Source: Pseudomonas atagonensis
GTDB lineage: Bacteria > Pseudomonadota > Gammaproteobacteria > Pseudomonadales > Pseudomonadaceae
Direction of reading: 5' to 3'
DNA: 64,000 nucleotides
Assembly: GCF_011369485.1 (NCBI RefSeq)
Contig: NZ_VXCA01000025.1
Coordinates: 434,001 to 498,000 of the forward strand
The notes beneath the pieces were generated by a model. It made no database searches. It saw nothing but the letters and a program-made list of their open reading frames with translations, and was not told the DNA's origin. Below are positions 52,610 to 61,970 of this stretch, in pieces. Position 1 is the first letter of the stretch, and each line of letters opens with the position of its first letter. Position numbers and translations under genes: made by a program.

Positions 52610-52634
52610 AAAACGCCCCACTAGGGGGCGTTTT
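52610..52634 (-). terminator. Terminator after yidC
   Basis: Stem AAAACGCCCC / GGGGCGTTTT with a five-base loop, 25 bases beyond the yidC stop codon. It ends the rpmH-rnpA-yidD-yidC unit. A perfect DnaA box (52643-52651) lies between it and yidC. Confidence 0.85.
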
Positions 52635-52658
52635 GAGTGGTGTTATCCACAGAGCAAG

Positions 52659-54341
52659 TTACGCCTCGGCTTTTTTCGTCGCCGCTTCGATCTTACGCGT
52701 GATGTACCACTGTTGTGCAATCGACAGGCAGTTGTTCACAACCCAGTACAGCACCAGACCTGCCGGGAACCACAGGAAGAAGAAGGTGAAGATGATTGGC
52801 ATCATTTTCATGACCTTCGCCTGCATCGGATCCGGTGGAGTCGGGTTCAGCTGCTGCTGGATGAACATGGTTGCGCCCATGATGATCGGCAGAATGAAGA
52901 ACGGATCCTTGATCGACAGGTCAGTGATCCACAGCATGAACGGCGCCTGGCGCATTTCCACGCTTTCCAGCAGAACCCAGTACAGCGACAGGAAAACCGG
53001 CATCTGCACGAGTATCGGCAAGCAGCCGCCCAGCGGATTGATCTTCTCTTTCTTGTACAGCTCCATCATGGCTTGCGACATTTTCTGCCGGTCATCGCCA
53101 TGTTGCTCTTTCAGAGCAGCCAGTTTCGGCGCAACGGCACGCATGCGCGCCATCGATTTGTAGCTGGCGGCCGACAGAGGGAAGAAAAGCCCTTTGATCA
53201 GCATGGTCAGGAAGATGATCGACCAGCCCCAGTTACCCACAATCGCGTGGATGTGTTGCAACAACCAGAAGATTGGCTGGGCAATGAACCACAGGATGCC
53301 GTAGTCGACAGTCAATTCCAGACCTGGGGACAACTCTTTCAGCACAGCCTGGCTTTTCGGACCGGCGTACAGCACAGCGCTGGTTTCAACTTTGGCACCT
53401 GGAGCAGCGGTCAGAGTAGGACCGGTGTAACCGATGATGTAGTTGCCTTTGCTGTCTTTACGGGTCTGGACGATGTTGTTTTCGCCCTTCGCCGGAATCC
53501 ACGCAGTCACGAAGTAGTGTTGCAGCCACGCTACCCAACCACCGGTGACGGTTTCTTTCAGTTGGGCCTTGTCCATGTCCTTCATGGACACTTTCTTGTA
53601 CGGCTCCGAACTTGTCCACAGGGCGGCGCCCAGGTAAGTCGCGGTACCAGTAGCGGTTGTGGACGACGGATCGGCGCTGTTATCACGCTTCAACTGGGCG
53701 AACATCGCGCCATTCCAGGGCTGAGCGCTCTGGTTATCCACAATGTAGGAAACGGCTACGTCATACAGGCCGCGTTTCAGGGTGAAACGCTTGATGTAAT
53801 TGACGCCGTCCCTGCTGAATTTCAGGTCAACGACGAGTTGATCCTGACCGTCAGCCAGTTGATAAGTCTTCTTCTCCGAAGAGTAAACCGGACGACCGGC
53901 CGGATTTGCGTCCGGGCCATTGGTACCGATCAGACCGCTTTGTGCCAGATAAACACGTTCGCCGCCGTTATCGAACAGCTGGAACGGAACATCAGGACGA
54001 TCTTGACGACGTGGATACAAAGGCAAGGTCAGTTGAGCAACATCGCCACCTTGTGGATCGATCGCGAGATCGAGTACGTCGGTTTTGATCTGGATCAGAT
54101 CCTTGCTGGCGGCCACCGGAGTTTCGGCAGGTGCACTGGTATCGCTAGCGGCGCGCGGAATATCGTCACTGGCGGCAGCATTATTGCCAGTGGCGGTGTC
54201 CGGCAAACCGGATGTAGTCGTACTGGAAGCAACATTCTGAGTCGGCAGGGCAGCCTGGCCATAGTCCTGGTTCCATTTAAGAACCATAACGTAGGACACG
54301 ATTGCCAGGGCGACGATCAGGATCGTGCGTTTGATATCCAT
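52659..54341 (-). CDS. yidC: Membrane protein insertase YidC
   Basis: A 560-residue inner-membrane insertase acting alone or with SecYEG; needed for subunits such as AtpE of the same window. N-terminal membrane anchor (MDIKRTILIVALAIVSYVMV), large periplasmic beta domain (about 60-340) and five C-terminal helices with the cytoplasmic hairpin (MRAVAPKLAALKEQHGDDRQ) and FLSLYWVLLESVEMR. The substrate-groove Arg is in MLIKGLFFPLSAASYKSMAR. It follows yidD by two bases. Confidence 0.97.
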   Translation of the reverse strand: MDIKRTILIVALAIVSYVMVLKWNQDYGQAALPTQNVASSTTTSGLPDTATGNNAAASDDIPRAASDTSAPAETPVAASKDLIQIKTDVLDLAIDPQGGDVAQLTLPLYPRRQDRPDVPFQLFDNGGERVYLAQSGLIGTNGPDANPAGRPVYSSEKKTYQLADGQDQLVVDLKFSRDGVNYIKRFTLKRGLYDVAVSYIVDNQSAQPWNGAMFAQLKRDNSADPSSTTATGTATYLGAALWTSSEPYKKVSMKDMDKAQLKETVTGGWVAWLQHYFVTAWIPAKGENNIVQTRKDSKGNYIIGYTGPTLTAAPGAKVETSAVLYAGPKSQAVLKELSPGLELTVDYGILWFIAQPIFWLLQHIHAIVGNWGWSIIFLTMLIKGLFFPLSAASYKSMARMRAVAPKLAALKEQHGDDRQKMSQAMMELYKKEKINPLGGCLPILVQMPVFLSLYWVLLESVEMRQAPFMLWITDLSIKDPFFILPIIMGATMFIQQQLNPTPPDPMQAKVMKMMPIIFTFFFLWFPAGLVLYWVVNNCLSIAQQWYITRKIEAATKKAEA

Positions 54342-54343
54342 GA

Positions 54344-54589
54344 TTACTCGGCCATCGAAGAAGAACGGGAGGTAGGGATAGGTGGAACCGGGTCATAACC
54401 ACCGGGATTCCACGGATGACAGCGACCTAAACGACGAAAGGTCAGCCAGCCACCGCGCAGAAGGCCATGATTTTCGATGGCTTCATACGCGTAGCAAGAA
54501 CAACTGGGGTAGAAACGACAGTGACTGGCCATCAAAGGACTAATGGCATAGCGATAAAACTGGATCGGAACGAGTGCCAGTTTACGCAT
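54344..54589 (-). CDS. yidD: Membrane protein insertion efficiency factor YidD
   Basis: An 81-residue protein with an amphipathic N-terminal helix (MRKLALVPIQFYRYAISPL) and the three-Cys core CRFYPSCSCYAYEAIENHG plus GRCHPWNPGGYDPVP (quoted in part). It aids YidC-dependent insertion. It overlaps the end of rnpA by eight bases and lies two bases before yidC. Confidence 0.95.
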   Translation of the reverse strand: MRKLALVPIQFYRYAISPLMASHCRFYPSCSCYAYEAIENHGLLRGGWLTFRRLGRCHPWNPGGYDPVPPIPTSRSSSMAE

Positions 54590-54983
54590 CTGGACTGTCT
54601 ACCCCTACAGTTTCGGTTTTGACTGCCGGAACGGGCTTGTTACGGGCCAGACGCTTCCAGAGTTTGCCGAAATGCTGAATCAATTCGGGGTTTTCTACAT
54701 CACCCAAACCTTTGCGCGCGACGATAACGATGTCCCAGCCGACCAGTGAATCCTGGTGCAGACGGAACGATTCGCGCATCAGACGTTTGAGGCGATTGCG
54801 CTCAACGGAGAGCTTGACGCTCTTTTTCCCGATTACCAGCCCGAGACGGGGGTGATCGAGATCGTTGTTGCGTGCAAGGAGCAGGAGATTTTTCCCCGGA
54901 ACCTTGCCGGTAGGGGAGTCAAAGACTGCCTTGAAATGCCGGGGAGTAAGCAGACGCTTGTCCCGACTGAAGTCCTGACTCAC
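54582..54983 (-). CDS. rnpA: Ribonuclease P protein component
   Basis: A 133-residue basic protein that binds the RNase P RNA for tRNA 5' maturation. The RNR signature is in KLSVERNRLKRLMRESFRL; RLGLVIGKKSVK precedes it. The frame stays open upstream through rpmH in another frame, so the start must be chosen: the GTG at 54983 gives SQDFSRDKRLLTPRHF, the usual family start, 16 bases after the rpmH stop. GGAG touches this GTG directly, so initiation a few codons away or coupling to rpmH is possible. A short C-terminal extension after KLWKRLARNK is typical of pseudomonads. Confidence 0.9.
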   Translation of the reverse strand: MSQDFSRDKRLLTPRHFKAVFDSPTGKVPGKNLLLLARNNDLDHPRLGLVIGKKSVKLSVERNRLKRLMRESFRLHQDSLVGWDIVIVARKGLGDVENPELIQHFGKLWKRLARNKPVPAVKTETVGVDSPDA

Positions 54984-54999
54984 CTCCAGTACCGGATTA

Positions 55000-55134
55000 T
55001 CAAACTGCCAGACGCGCACGACCTTTGGCGCGACGACGCGACAGGACTGCGCGGCCGTTCTTGGTAGCCATGCGAGCACGGAAACCGTGGGTACGAGCGC
55101 GTTTGATAGTGCTTGGTTGGAAAGTACGTTTCAT
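55000..55134 (-). CDS. rpmH: 50S ribosomal protein L34
   Basis: A 44-residue, very basic protein: MKRTFQPSTIKRARTHGFRA, then RMATKNGRAVLSRRRAKGRA and RLAV. All conserved L34 positions are present. It stops 16 bases before the chosen rnpA start and is the first gene leftward of oriC. The order rpmH-rnpA-yidD-yidC is universal in this group. One change from the common ending is Ala in place of Lys in GRARLAV. Confidence 0.97.
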   Translation of the reverse strand: MKRTFQPSTIKRARTHGFRARMATKNGRAVLSRRRAKGRARLAV

Positions 55135-55700
55135 GTCGTGTTACCTGGTTCGTCCACAACGGGCCGGAATGGCCCCCGTTTTAAGAGACCGGGGATTCTA
55201 GAGAAAGCAAGCCTTCAGGTCAATTTCCAACCAGCGTTTCCTTATAAATAGATCTGCAGAGCTTCTTTGGCTGAAAGCCTGTTCGCCATACATAAAAATA
55301 AAGAAGGGAATTATTTAAAGCTTTTCTGTAAAGCTTATAAAAGCTAGGCATGCCCTCATCTGTGGATAAGTGCCATGAGGCCTTATTCAACCTGATGTAC
55401 AGAGAATGACAACTACAGTGGAAAACCGTGATCAGCCTGTGCTGCGCTATCGGATAACCTGTGTGTGGAAAGAGTGGTTATCCACAGGTGGGTTATCCAC
55501 CGAGTTTCGCCCCCAGTTGTCCAGTGCCCTTAGAGGCGGTTATCCACAGAGCTTATTCACACACCGTTGGTCGCCTTTTTTCTGTTTAACGCATTGATAA
55601 ATCATGGAGGCCGGGCAACCTGCATGTGGATAAGTGGACAGCTCGCCGCTACAATGGCCGCTTGTTTTTGCCTCACCGGCTTTCAACTTAGGGGATATCC
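55135..55700. other. oriC: Chromosomal replication origin oriC (rpmH-dnaA intergenic)
   Basis: A 566-base gene-free region. Four perfect DnaA boxes lie at 55361-55369, 55478-55486, 55540-55548 and 55625-55633, with one-mismatch copies at 55493-55501 and 55553-55561. An A/T-rich stretch (about 55285-55345, with TTATTTAAAG and TAAAGCTTATAAAAG) is the probable unwinding element. Placement between rpmH and dnaA is the known position in pseudomonads. The promoters of rpmH and dnaA must also lie here. Confidence 0.93.
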
Positions 55701-57224
55701 GTGTCAGTGGAACTTTGGCAGCAGTGCGTGGAGCTTTTGCGCGAGGAGCTGCCTGCCCAACAATTCAACACCTGGATCCGTCCACTACAGGTCGAAGCCG
55801 AAGGCGACGAGTTGCGCGTCTACGCACCCAACCGTTTTGTACTGGACTGGGTCAACGAAAAGTACCTGGGACGCGTCCTTGAACTGCTGGATGAGCATGG
55901 CAACGGCATGGCGCCCTCGCTGTCCTTGTTAATAGGCAGCAAACGCAGCTCGGCACCGCGCGCTGCTCCGAATGCTCCGCTGGCTGCTGCACAGGCTTCC
56001 CAGATTCAGGCAAACGCTGCTCCGGCCAACTCGCCGGCACCGGCTCCGACGCCCACTCCGGCCAAGCGTTCTACGCAGAAAACCGCCGAAGTCAGCGAAG
56101 AGCCGTCGCGCGACAGCTTTGACCCGATGGCCGGCGCCGCTTCGCAACAGGCTCCGGTTCGTGCTGAACAACGCACCGTGCAGGTTGAAGGCGCGCTCAA
56201 GCACACCAGTTATCTGAACCGTACGTTCACCTTTGAAAACTTCGTCGAAGGTAAATCCAACCAGCTCGCCCGCGCGGCTGCCTGGCAAGTGGCGGATAAC
56301 CCAAAGCACGGCTACAACCCGCTCTTCCTTTATGGTGGCGTCGGCCTGGGTAAAACTCACTTGATGCACGCGGTGGGTAACCATCTATTAAAGAAGAACC
56401 CGAATGCCAAGGTCGTGTACCTGCATTCCGAGCGGTTTGTGGCCGACATGGTCAAGGCGCTGCAGCTGAACGCGATCAACGAGTTCAAACGCTTCTACCG
56501 TTCGGTGGATGCTTTGCTGATCGACGATATTCAGTTCTTCGCCCGCAAAGAGCGTTCGCAGGAAGAGTTTTTCCACACCTTCAACGCCCTGCTTGAAGGT
56601 GGTCAGCAGGTCATTCTCACCAGTGACCGCTACCCGAAAGAAATCGAAGGCCTTGAAGAGCGCCTGAAATCCCGCTTCGGCTGGGGCCTGACGGTTGCCG
56701 TCGAGCCGCCGGAACTGGAAACCCGCGTCGCGATCTTGATGAAGAAGGCCGACCAGGCCAAAGTCGAGTTGCCACACGACGCGGCATTCTTTATTGCCCA
56801 GCGTATTCGCTCCAACGTCCGTGAGCTGGAAGGCGCGCTGAAACGCGTGATCGCCCACTCGCACTTCATGGGCCGCGACATCACCATCGAGTTGATTCGC
56901 GAATCCCTGAAAGACCTGTTGGCGCTGCAGGACAAACTGGTCTCTGTGGATAACATTCAGCGCACCGTCGCCGAGTACTACAAGATCAAGATCTCGGATT
57001 TGCTGTCCAAGCGCCGTTCGCGCTCGGTGGCCCGTCCGCGTCAGGTGGCCATGGCGTTGTCCAAGGAACTGACCAACCACAGCCTGCCGGAAATCGGCGA
57101 TGTGTTTGGCGGCCGCGACCACACGACCGTGTTGCACGCCTGCCGCAAGATCAACGAACTTAAGGAATCCGACGCGGACATCCGCGAGGACTACAAGAAC
57201 CTGCTGCGTACACTGACCACTTGA
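55701..57224 (+). CDS. dnaA: Chromosomal replication initiator DnaA
   Basis: A 507-residue initiator starting at GTG with AGGGGATA upstream. Domain I (1 to about 80) self-associates and binds DnaB; domain II (about 82-165) is an Ala/Pro-rich linker; domain III is AAA+ with Walker A YGGVGLGKTH (about 211-220) and Walker B LLIDDIQFFA; domain IV carries the DNA-binding signature FGGRDHTTVLHACRK. A perfect DnaA box lies inside the gene at 56945. It heads dnaA-dnaN-recF-gyrB. Confidence 0.98.
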   Translation: MSVELWQQCVELLREELPAQQFNTWIRPLQVEAEGDELRVYAPNRFVLDWVNEKYLGRVLELLDEHGNGMAPSLSLLIGSKRSSAPRAAPNAPLAAAQASQIQANAAPANSPAPAPTPTPAKRSTQKTAEVSEEPSRDSFDPMAGAASQQAPVRAEQRTVQVEGALKHTSYLNRTFTFENFVEGKSNQLARAAAWQVADNPKHGYNPLFLYGGVGLGKTHLMHAVGNHLLKKNPNAKVVYLHSERFVADMVKALQLNAINEFKRFYRSVDALLIDDIQFFARKERSQEEFFHTFNALLEGGQQVILTSDRYPKEIEGLEERLKSRFGWGLTVAVEPPELETRVAILMKKADQAKVELPHDAAFFIAQRIRSNVRELEGALKRVIAHSHFMGRDITIELIRESLKDLLALQDKLVSVDNIQRTVAEYYKIKISDLLSKRRSRSVARPRQVAMALSKELTNHSLPEIGDVFGGRDHTTVLHACRKINELKESDADIREDYKNLLRTLTT

Positions 57225-57263
57225 TGAACACCAGCGCAGCTTATTAAGGCAAGGGACTAGACC

Positions 57264-58367
57264 ATGCATTTCACCATTCAACGCGAAGCCCTGTTGAAAC
57301 CCCTGCAACTGGTCGCAGGCGTCGTCGAGCGCCGACAGACCTTGCCGGTACTCTCCAACGTGCTACTGGTTGTCGAAGGCCAGCAACTGTCGCTGACCGG
57401 TACCGACCTCGAAGTCGAACTGGTCGGTCGTGTGCAACTCGAAGAGCCGGCTGAAACAGGCTCCATCACCGTGCCTGCGCGCAAGCTGATGGACATCTGC
57501 AAAAGCCTGCCCAACGATGCGCTGATCGACATCAAGGTCGACGAGCAGAAGCTGGTGGTGAAGGCCGGTCGTAGCCGTTTCACCCTGTCCACTTTGCCAG
57601 CCAACGATTTCCCGACCGTTGAAGAAGGCCCGGGTTCGCTGACCTGCAGCCTGGAGCAAAGCAAACTGCGTCGCCTGATCGAACGCACCAGCTTCGCCAT
57701 GGCCCAGCAAGACGTGCGTTATTACCTCAACGGCATGCTGCTGGAAGTTTCCGAAGGCATCATCCGCGCTGTGGCCACCGACGGTCACCGTCTGGCGATG
57801 TGCTCGATGAAAGCCGATATCGGCCAGCCGGATCGCCATCAGGTGATCGTGCCGCGCAAAGGTATTCTCGAACTGGCGCGTTTGCTCACCGAGCCGGATG
57901 GCAATGTCAGCATCGTACTGGGTCAGCACCACATCCGTGCCACCACCGGCGAGTTCACCTTCACTTCGAAACTGGTCGACGGCAAGTTCCCGGACTACGA
58001 GCGCGTGCTGCCGAAGGGCGGTGACAAGCTGGTTCTCGGCGATCGCCAGGCCCTGCGTGAAGCGTTCAGCCGTACCGCGATTCTGTCCAACGAGAAGTAC
58101 CGTGGTATCCGTCTGCAACTGGCCAGCGGTCAGTTGAAGATCCAGGCCAACAACCCGGAGCAGGAAGAAGCGGAAGAGGAAGTGGGCGTCGAGTACAACG
58201 GCGGCTCCCTGGAAATCGGCTTCAACGTCAGCTATCTGCTCGATGTGCTGGGCGTGATGACCACCGAGCAGGTTCGTCTGATCCTGTCCGACTCCAACAG
58301 CAGTGCGCTGGTGCAGGAGTCCGACAACGACGATTCGGCTTACGTTGTCATGCCGATGCGTCTGTAA
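57264..58367 (+). CDS. dnaN: DNA polymerase III sliding clamp beta subunit
   Basis: A 367-residue ring clamp: MHFTIQREALLKPLQLVAGV, VVERRQTLPVLSNVLL and the C-terminal VMPMRL are conserved landmarks; three clamp domains of about 120 residues. It tethers Pol III and other partners to DNA. 39 bases after dnaA. Confidence 0.98.
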   Translation: MHFTIQREALLKPLQLVAGVVERRQTLPVLSNVLLVVEGQQLSLTGTDLEVELVGRVQLEEPAETGSITVPARKLMDICKSLPNDALIDIKVDEQKLVVKAGRSRFTLSTLPANDFPTVEEGPGSLTCSLEQSKLRRLIERTSFAMAQQDVRYYLNGMLLEVSEGIIRAVATDGHRLAMCSMKADIGQPDRHQVIVPRKGILELARLLTEPDGNVSIVLGQHHIRATTGEFTFTSKLVDGKFPDYERVLPKGGDKLVLGDRQALREAFSRTAILSNEKYRGIRLQLASGQLKIQANNPEQEEAEEEVGVEYNGGSLEIGFNVSYLLDVLGVMTTEQVRLILSDSNSSALVQESDNDDSAYVVMPMRL

Positions 58368-58381
58368 TCAGCTGACCCTGG

Positions 58382-59485
58382 ATGTCCTTAAGTCGTGTTT
58401 CGGTCACCGCGGTGCGTAATCTGCACCCGGTGACCTTCTCCCCCTCCCCCCGAATCAACATTCTTTACGGCGCCAACGGCAGCGGCAAAACCAGTGTTCT
58501 GGAAGCCATTCATCTGCTGGGGCTTGCCCGTTCGTTTCGCAGCACGCGGCTGTTGCCGGTCATCCAGTACGAACAACTCGCCTGTACCGTGTTCGGCCAG
58601 GTCGAGTTGGCCGAGGGGGGCCACAGTGCATTGGGGATATCTCGCGACCGTCAGGGCGAGTTCCAGATTCGCATCGATGGTCAGAACGCCCGTAGTGCGG
58701 CACAACTGGCGGAGATCCTGCCGCTGCAGTTGATCAACCCGGACAGTTTCCGCCTGCTGGAAGGTGCACCGAAGATTCGCCGGCAGTTTCTCGATTGGGG
58801 CGTGTTCCACGTCGAGCCACGATTTATGGCCACCTGGCAGCGTTTGCAGAAGGCCTTGCGCCAGAGAAACTCCTGGCTGCGGCATGGTACACTTGACGCC
58901 GTTTCGCAAGCGGTTTGGGACAGGGAACTGTGCCAGGCCAGCGCTGAAATCGATGAATACCGCCGCGCTTACATCAAAGCCTTGAAACCAGTCTTTGAAC
59001 AAACCTTGAGCGAACTGGTTGAGCTCGAAGGTTTGACGCTCAGCTATTACCGAGGCTGGGACAAGGACCGGGAATTGAGCGCCGTACTTGCCGGGTCCCT
59101 GCAACGGGATCAGCAAATGGGCCATACCCAGGCCGGACCGCAACGTGCTGATTTGCGTCTTAGATTGGGCGCTCACAATGCCGCGGACATTTTGTCCCGG
59201 GGTCAGCAGAAGTTGGTGGTCTGTGCATTGCGGATTGCCCAGGGGCATCTGGTCAGCCAGGCCCGACGCGGTCAGTGTATTTATCTGGTGGATGACTTGC
59301 CGTCCGAACTGGACGAGAGCCACCGTCGCGCGCTGTGCCGCTTGCTGGAAGACTTACGCTGCCAGGTGTTCATCACCTGTGTAGATCACGAATTATTGAG
59401 GGAAGGCTGGCAGACGGAAACGCCAGTCGCTCTGTTCCACGTGGAACAGGGCCGTATCACCCAGACCCACGACCATCGGGAGTGA
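58382..59485 (+). CDS. recF: DNA replication/repair ATPase RecF
   Basis: A 367-residue SMC-like ABC ATPase that helps load RecA at gaps. Walker A YGANGSGKTSVLEA, signature ILSRGQQKLVVCALRIAQG and Walker B IYLVDDLPSELDESH. It starts 14 bases after dnaN. A perfect parS site lies near its 3' end and encodes residues L-F-H-V-E-Q. Confidence 0.97.
   Translation: MSLSRVSVTAVRNLHPVTFSPSPRINILYGANGSGKTSVLEAIHLLGLARSFRSTRLLPVIQYEQLACTVFGQVELAEGGHSALGISRDRQGEFQIRIDGQNARSAAQLAEILPLQLINPDSFRLLEGAPKIRRQFLDWGVFHVEPRFMATWQRLQKALRQRNSWLRHGTLDAVSQAVWDRELCQASAEIDEYRRAYIKALKPVFEQTLSELVELEGLTLSYYRGWDKDRELSAVLAGSLQRDQQMGHTQAGPQRADLRLRLGAHNAADILSRGQQKLVVCALRIAQGHLVSQARRGQCIYLVDDLPSELDESHRRALCRLLEDLRCQVFITCVDHELLREGWQTETPVALFHVEQGRITQTHDHRE
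59433..59448. other. parS site, perfect
   Basis: TGTTCCACGTGGAACA, a perfect 16-base palindrome identical to the Pseudomonas/Bacillus parS core. It lies inside the last codons of recF, about 3.9 kb from oriC, and is the strongest ParB-loading site in the window. Confidence 0.96.
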
Positions 59486-59490
59486 AGGCA

Positions 59491-61908
59491 TTGAGCGAAG
59501 AAAATACGTACGACTCAACGAGCATTAAAGTGCTGAAAGGCCTGGATGCCGTACGCAAACGTCCCGGTATGTACATTGGTGACACCGACGATGGCAGCGG
59601 TCTGCACCACATGGTGTTCGAGGTGGTCGACAACTCGATCGACGAAGCCCTCGCCGGCCACTGCGACGACATCAGCATCATCATCCACCCGGATGAGTCC
59701 ATCACCGTCAAAGACAACGGCCGTGGCATCCCGGTAGACGTGCACAAAGAGGAAGGCGTTTCCGCCGCCGAGGTCATCATGACTGTCCTCCACGCTGGCG
59801 GTAAGTTCGACGATAACTCCTACAAGGTATCCGGCGGTCTGCACGGTGTAGGTGTTTCGGTAGTGAACGCGCTGTCCGAAGAACTGGTACTGACTGTTCG
59901 CCGCAGTGGCAAGATCTGGGAACAGACTTACGTCCACGGTGTGCCTCAGGCTCCGATGGCAATCGTTGGCGACAGCGAAACCACGGGTACCCAGATTCAC
60001 TTCAAGGCTTCCAGCGAAACCTTCAAGAATATTCACTTCAGCTGGGACATCCTCGCCAAGCGCATTCGTGAACTGTCCTTCCTCAACTCCGGTGTCGGTA
60101 TCGTCCTCAAGGATGAGCGCAGCGGCAAGGAAGAGCTGTTCAAGTACGAAGGCGGTCTGCGTGCGTTCGTTGAATACCTGAACACCAACAAGACTGCGGT
60201 CAACCAGGTGTTCCACTTCAACATCCAGCGTGAAGACGGCATCGGCGTGGAAATCGCCCTGCAGTGGAACGACAGCTTCAACGAGAACCTGTTGTGCTTC
60301 ACCAACAACATCCCGCAGCGCGACGGCGGTACCCACCTGGTGGGCTTCCGTTCGGCACTGACGCGTAACCTGAACAACTACATCGAGCAGGAAGGTCTGG
60401 CGAAGAAGCACAAAGTCGCCACCACCGGTGACGATGCCCGTGAAGGCCTGACCGCGATCATCTCGGTGAAAGTGCCGGATCCGAAGTTCAGCTCGCAGAC
60501 CAAAGACAAGCTGGTGTCTTCCGAAGTGAAGACTGCGGTCGAGCAGGAGATGGGCAAGTACTTCTCCGACTTCCTGCTGGAAAACCCGAACGAAGCCAAG
60601 CTGGTTGTCGGCAAGATGATCGACGCCGCCCGTGCCCGCGAAGCCGCGCGTAAAGCCCGTGAGATGACCCGCCGCAAAGGCGCGCTGGACATCGCCGGCC
60701 TGCCGGGCAAGCTCGCTGACTGCCAGGAAAAAGACCCGGCACTGTCCGAACTGTACCTCGTGGAAGGTGACTCCGCGGGCGGCTCTGCCAAGCAGGGACG
60801 TAACCGCAAGACCCAGGCGATCCTGCCGCTGAAGGGCAAGATCCTCAACGTCGAGAAAGCACGTTTCGACAAGATGATCTCGTCCCAGGAAGTGGGTACG
60901 CTGATTACCGCGCTGGGCTGCGGCATCGGCCGCGAAGAGTACAACATCGACAAACTGCGTTATCACAACATCATCATCATGACCGATGCTGACGTCGACG
61001 GTTCGCACATCCGTACTCTGCTGCTGACCTTCTTCTTCCGTCAGCTGCCGGAGCTGATCGAGCGTGGCTACATCTACATCGCCCAGCCGCCGCTGTACAA
61101 GGTCAAGAAAGGCAAGCAAGAGCAATACATCAAAGACGACGACGCCATGGAAGAGTACATGACGCAGTCGGCTCTGGAAGATGCGAGCCTGCACCTGAAC
61201 GAAGAGGCTCCGGGCATTTCCGGTGAAGCGCTGGAACGTCTGGTGAACGACTTCCGCATGGTGATGAAGACCCTCAAGCGTCTGTCGCGCCTGTACCCGC
61301 AGGAGCTGACCGAGCACTTCATCTACCTGCCGGCCGTGAGCCTGGAAATGCTCGGCGACCATGCCAAGATGCAAGACTGGCTGGCCCAGTACGAAGTCCG
61401 CTTGCGCACCAACGAGAAGTCCGGCCTGGTCTACAAGGCCAGCCTGCGTGAAGATCGTGAACGTGGCGTGTGGCTACCCGAGGTCGAACTGATCTCCCAC
61501 GGCCTGTCGAACTACGTCACCTTCAACCGCGACTTCTTCGGCAGCAACGACTACAAAACCGTCGTCACCCTCGGCGCTCAACTGAGCACCCTGCTCGACG
61601 AAGGCGCGTACATCCAGCGTGGCGAGCGCAAGAAAGCGGTCACCGAGTTCAAGGAAGCCCTGGACTGGCTGATGGCGGAAAGCACCAAGCGCCACACCAT
61701 CCAGCGATACAAAGGTCTGGGCGAAATGAACCCGGATCAGCTGTGGGAAACCACCATGGACCCAAGCGTGCGCCGCATGCTGAAAGTCACCATCGAAGAC
61801 GCCATTGGCGCAGACCAGATCTTCAACACCCTTATGGGTGATGCGGTCGAACCTCGCCGTGACTTCATCGAGAGCAATGCGCTGGCGGTTTCCAACCTGG
61901 ATTTCTGA
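59491..61908 (+). CDS. gyrB: DNA gyrase subunit B
   Basis: An 805-residue type II topoisomerase subunit with ATPase. GHKL motifs EVVDNSIDEALAGHC and DNGRGIPVD; TOPRIM motifs LVEGDSAGGSAKQGR and MTDADVDGSHIRTLLL; C-terminal RYKGLGEMNPDQLWETTMD. The start is TTG at 59491 (LSEENTYDSTSIKVLKGLD), five bases after recF; a much longer open frame upstream runs inside recF and is rejected. Target of coumarin antibiotics. Confidence 0.97.
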   Translation: MSEENTYDSTSIKVLKGLDAVRKRPGMYIGDTDDGSGLHHMVFEVVDNSIDEALAGHCDDISIIIHPDESITVKDNGRGIPVDVHKEEGVSAAEVIMTVLHAGGKFDDNSYKVSGGLHGVGVSVVNALSEELVLTVRRSGKIWEQTYVHGVPQAPMAIVGDSETTGTQIHFKASSETFKNIHFSWDILAKRIRELSFLNSGVGIVLKDERSGKEELFKYEGGLRAFVEYLNTNKTAVNQVFHFNIQREDGIGVEIALQWNDSFNENLLCFTNNIPQRDGGTHLVGFRSALTRNLNNYIEQEGLAKKHKVATTGDDAREGLTAIISVKVPDPKFSSQTKDKLVSSEVKTAVEQEMGKYFSDFLLENPNEAKLVVGKMIDAARAREAARKAREMTRRKGALDIAGLPGKLADCQEKDPALSELYLVEGDSAGGSAKQGRNRKTQAILPLKGKILNVEKARFDKMISSQEVGTLITALGCGIGREEYNIDKLRYHNIIIMTDADVDGSHIRTLLLTFFFRQLPELIERGYIYIAQPPLYKVKKGKQEQYIKDDDAMEEYMTQSALEDASLHLNEEAPGISGEALERLVNDFRMVMKTLKRLSRLYPQELTEHFIYLPAVSLEMLGDHAKMQDWLAQYEVRLRTNEKSGLVYKASLREDRERGVWLPEVELISHGLSNYVTFNRDFFGSNDYKTVVTLGAQLSTLLDEGAYIQRGERKKAVTEFKEALDWLMAESTKRHTIQRYKGLGEMNPDQLWETTMDPSVRRMLKVTIEDAIGADQIFNTLMGDAVEPRRDFIESNALAVSNLDF

Positions 61909-61926
61909 TCCCGGTCAGCGCCCACG

Positions 61927-61960
61927 AAAAGGCCAACGCACAAGCGTTGGCCTTTTTTAA
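61927..61960. terminator. Terminator after gyrB
   Basis: Stem AAGGCCAACGC / GCGTTGGCCTT with ACAA loop and a T6 run on the plus strand, 18 bases after the gyrB stop. The A-run on the other side allows it to serve the convergent response-regulator gene also. Confidence 0.93.
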
Positions 61961-61970
61961 TACCTGCGTT

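Noticed and set aside
52434..54398. 654-codon frame antisense to yidC
   Set aside because: It covers yidC exactly in antisense and also spans the terminator and mnmE start. There is no domain and no suitable start site.
54984..55079. Longer RnpA starting inside rpmH
   Set aside because: The added 32 residues come from an alternative frame of rpmH and do not resemble RnpA. The L34 protein is perfectly conserved in the other frame.
59335..59490. N-terminal extension of gyrB by 52 codons inside recF
   Set aside because: The extension lies in a different frame of the conserved recF 3' end, and GyrB proteins begin near SEENTYDS. The TTG at 59491 has a suitable upstream ribosome site.
59515..61374. 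619-codon frame antisense to gyrB
   Set aside because: Shadow of gyrB; composition follows the complementary codons of the real gene.
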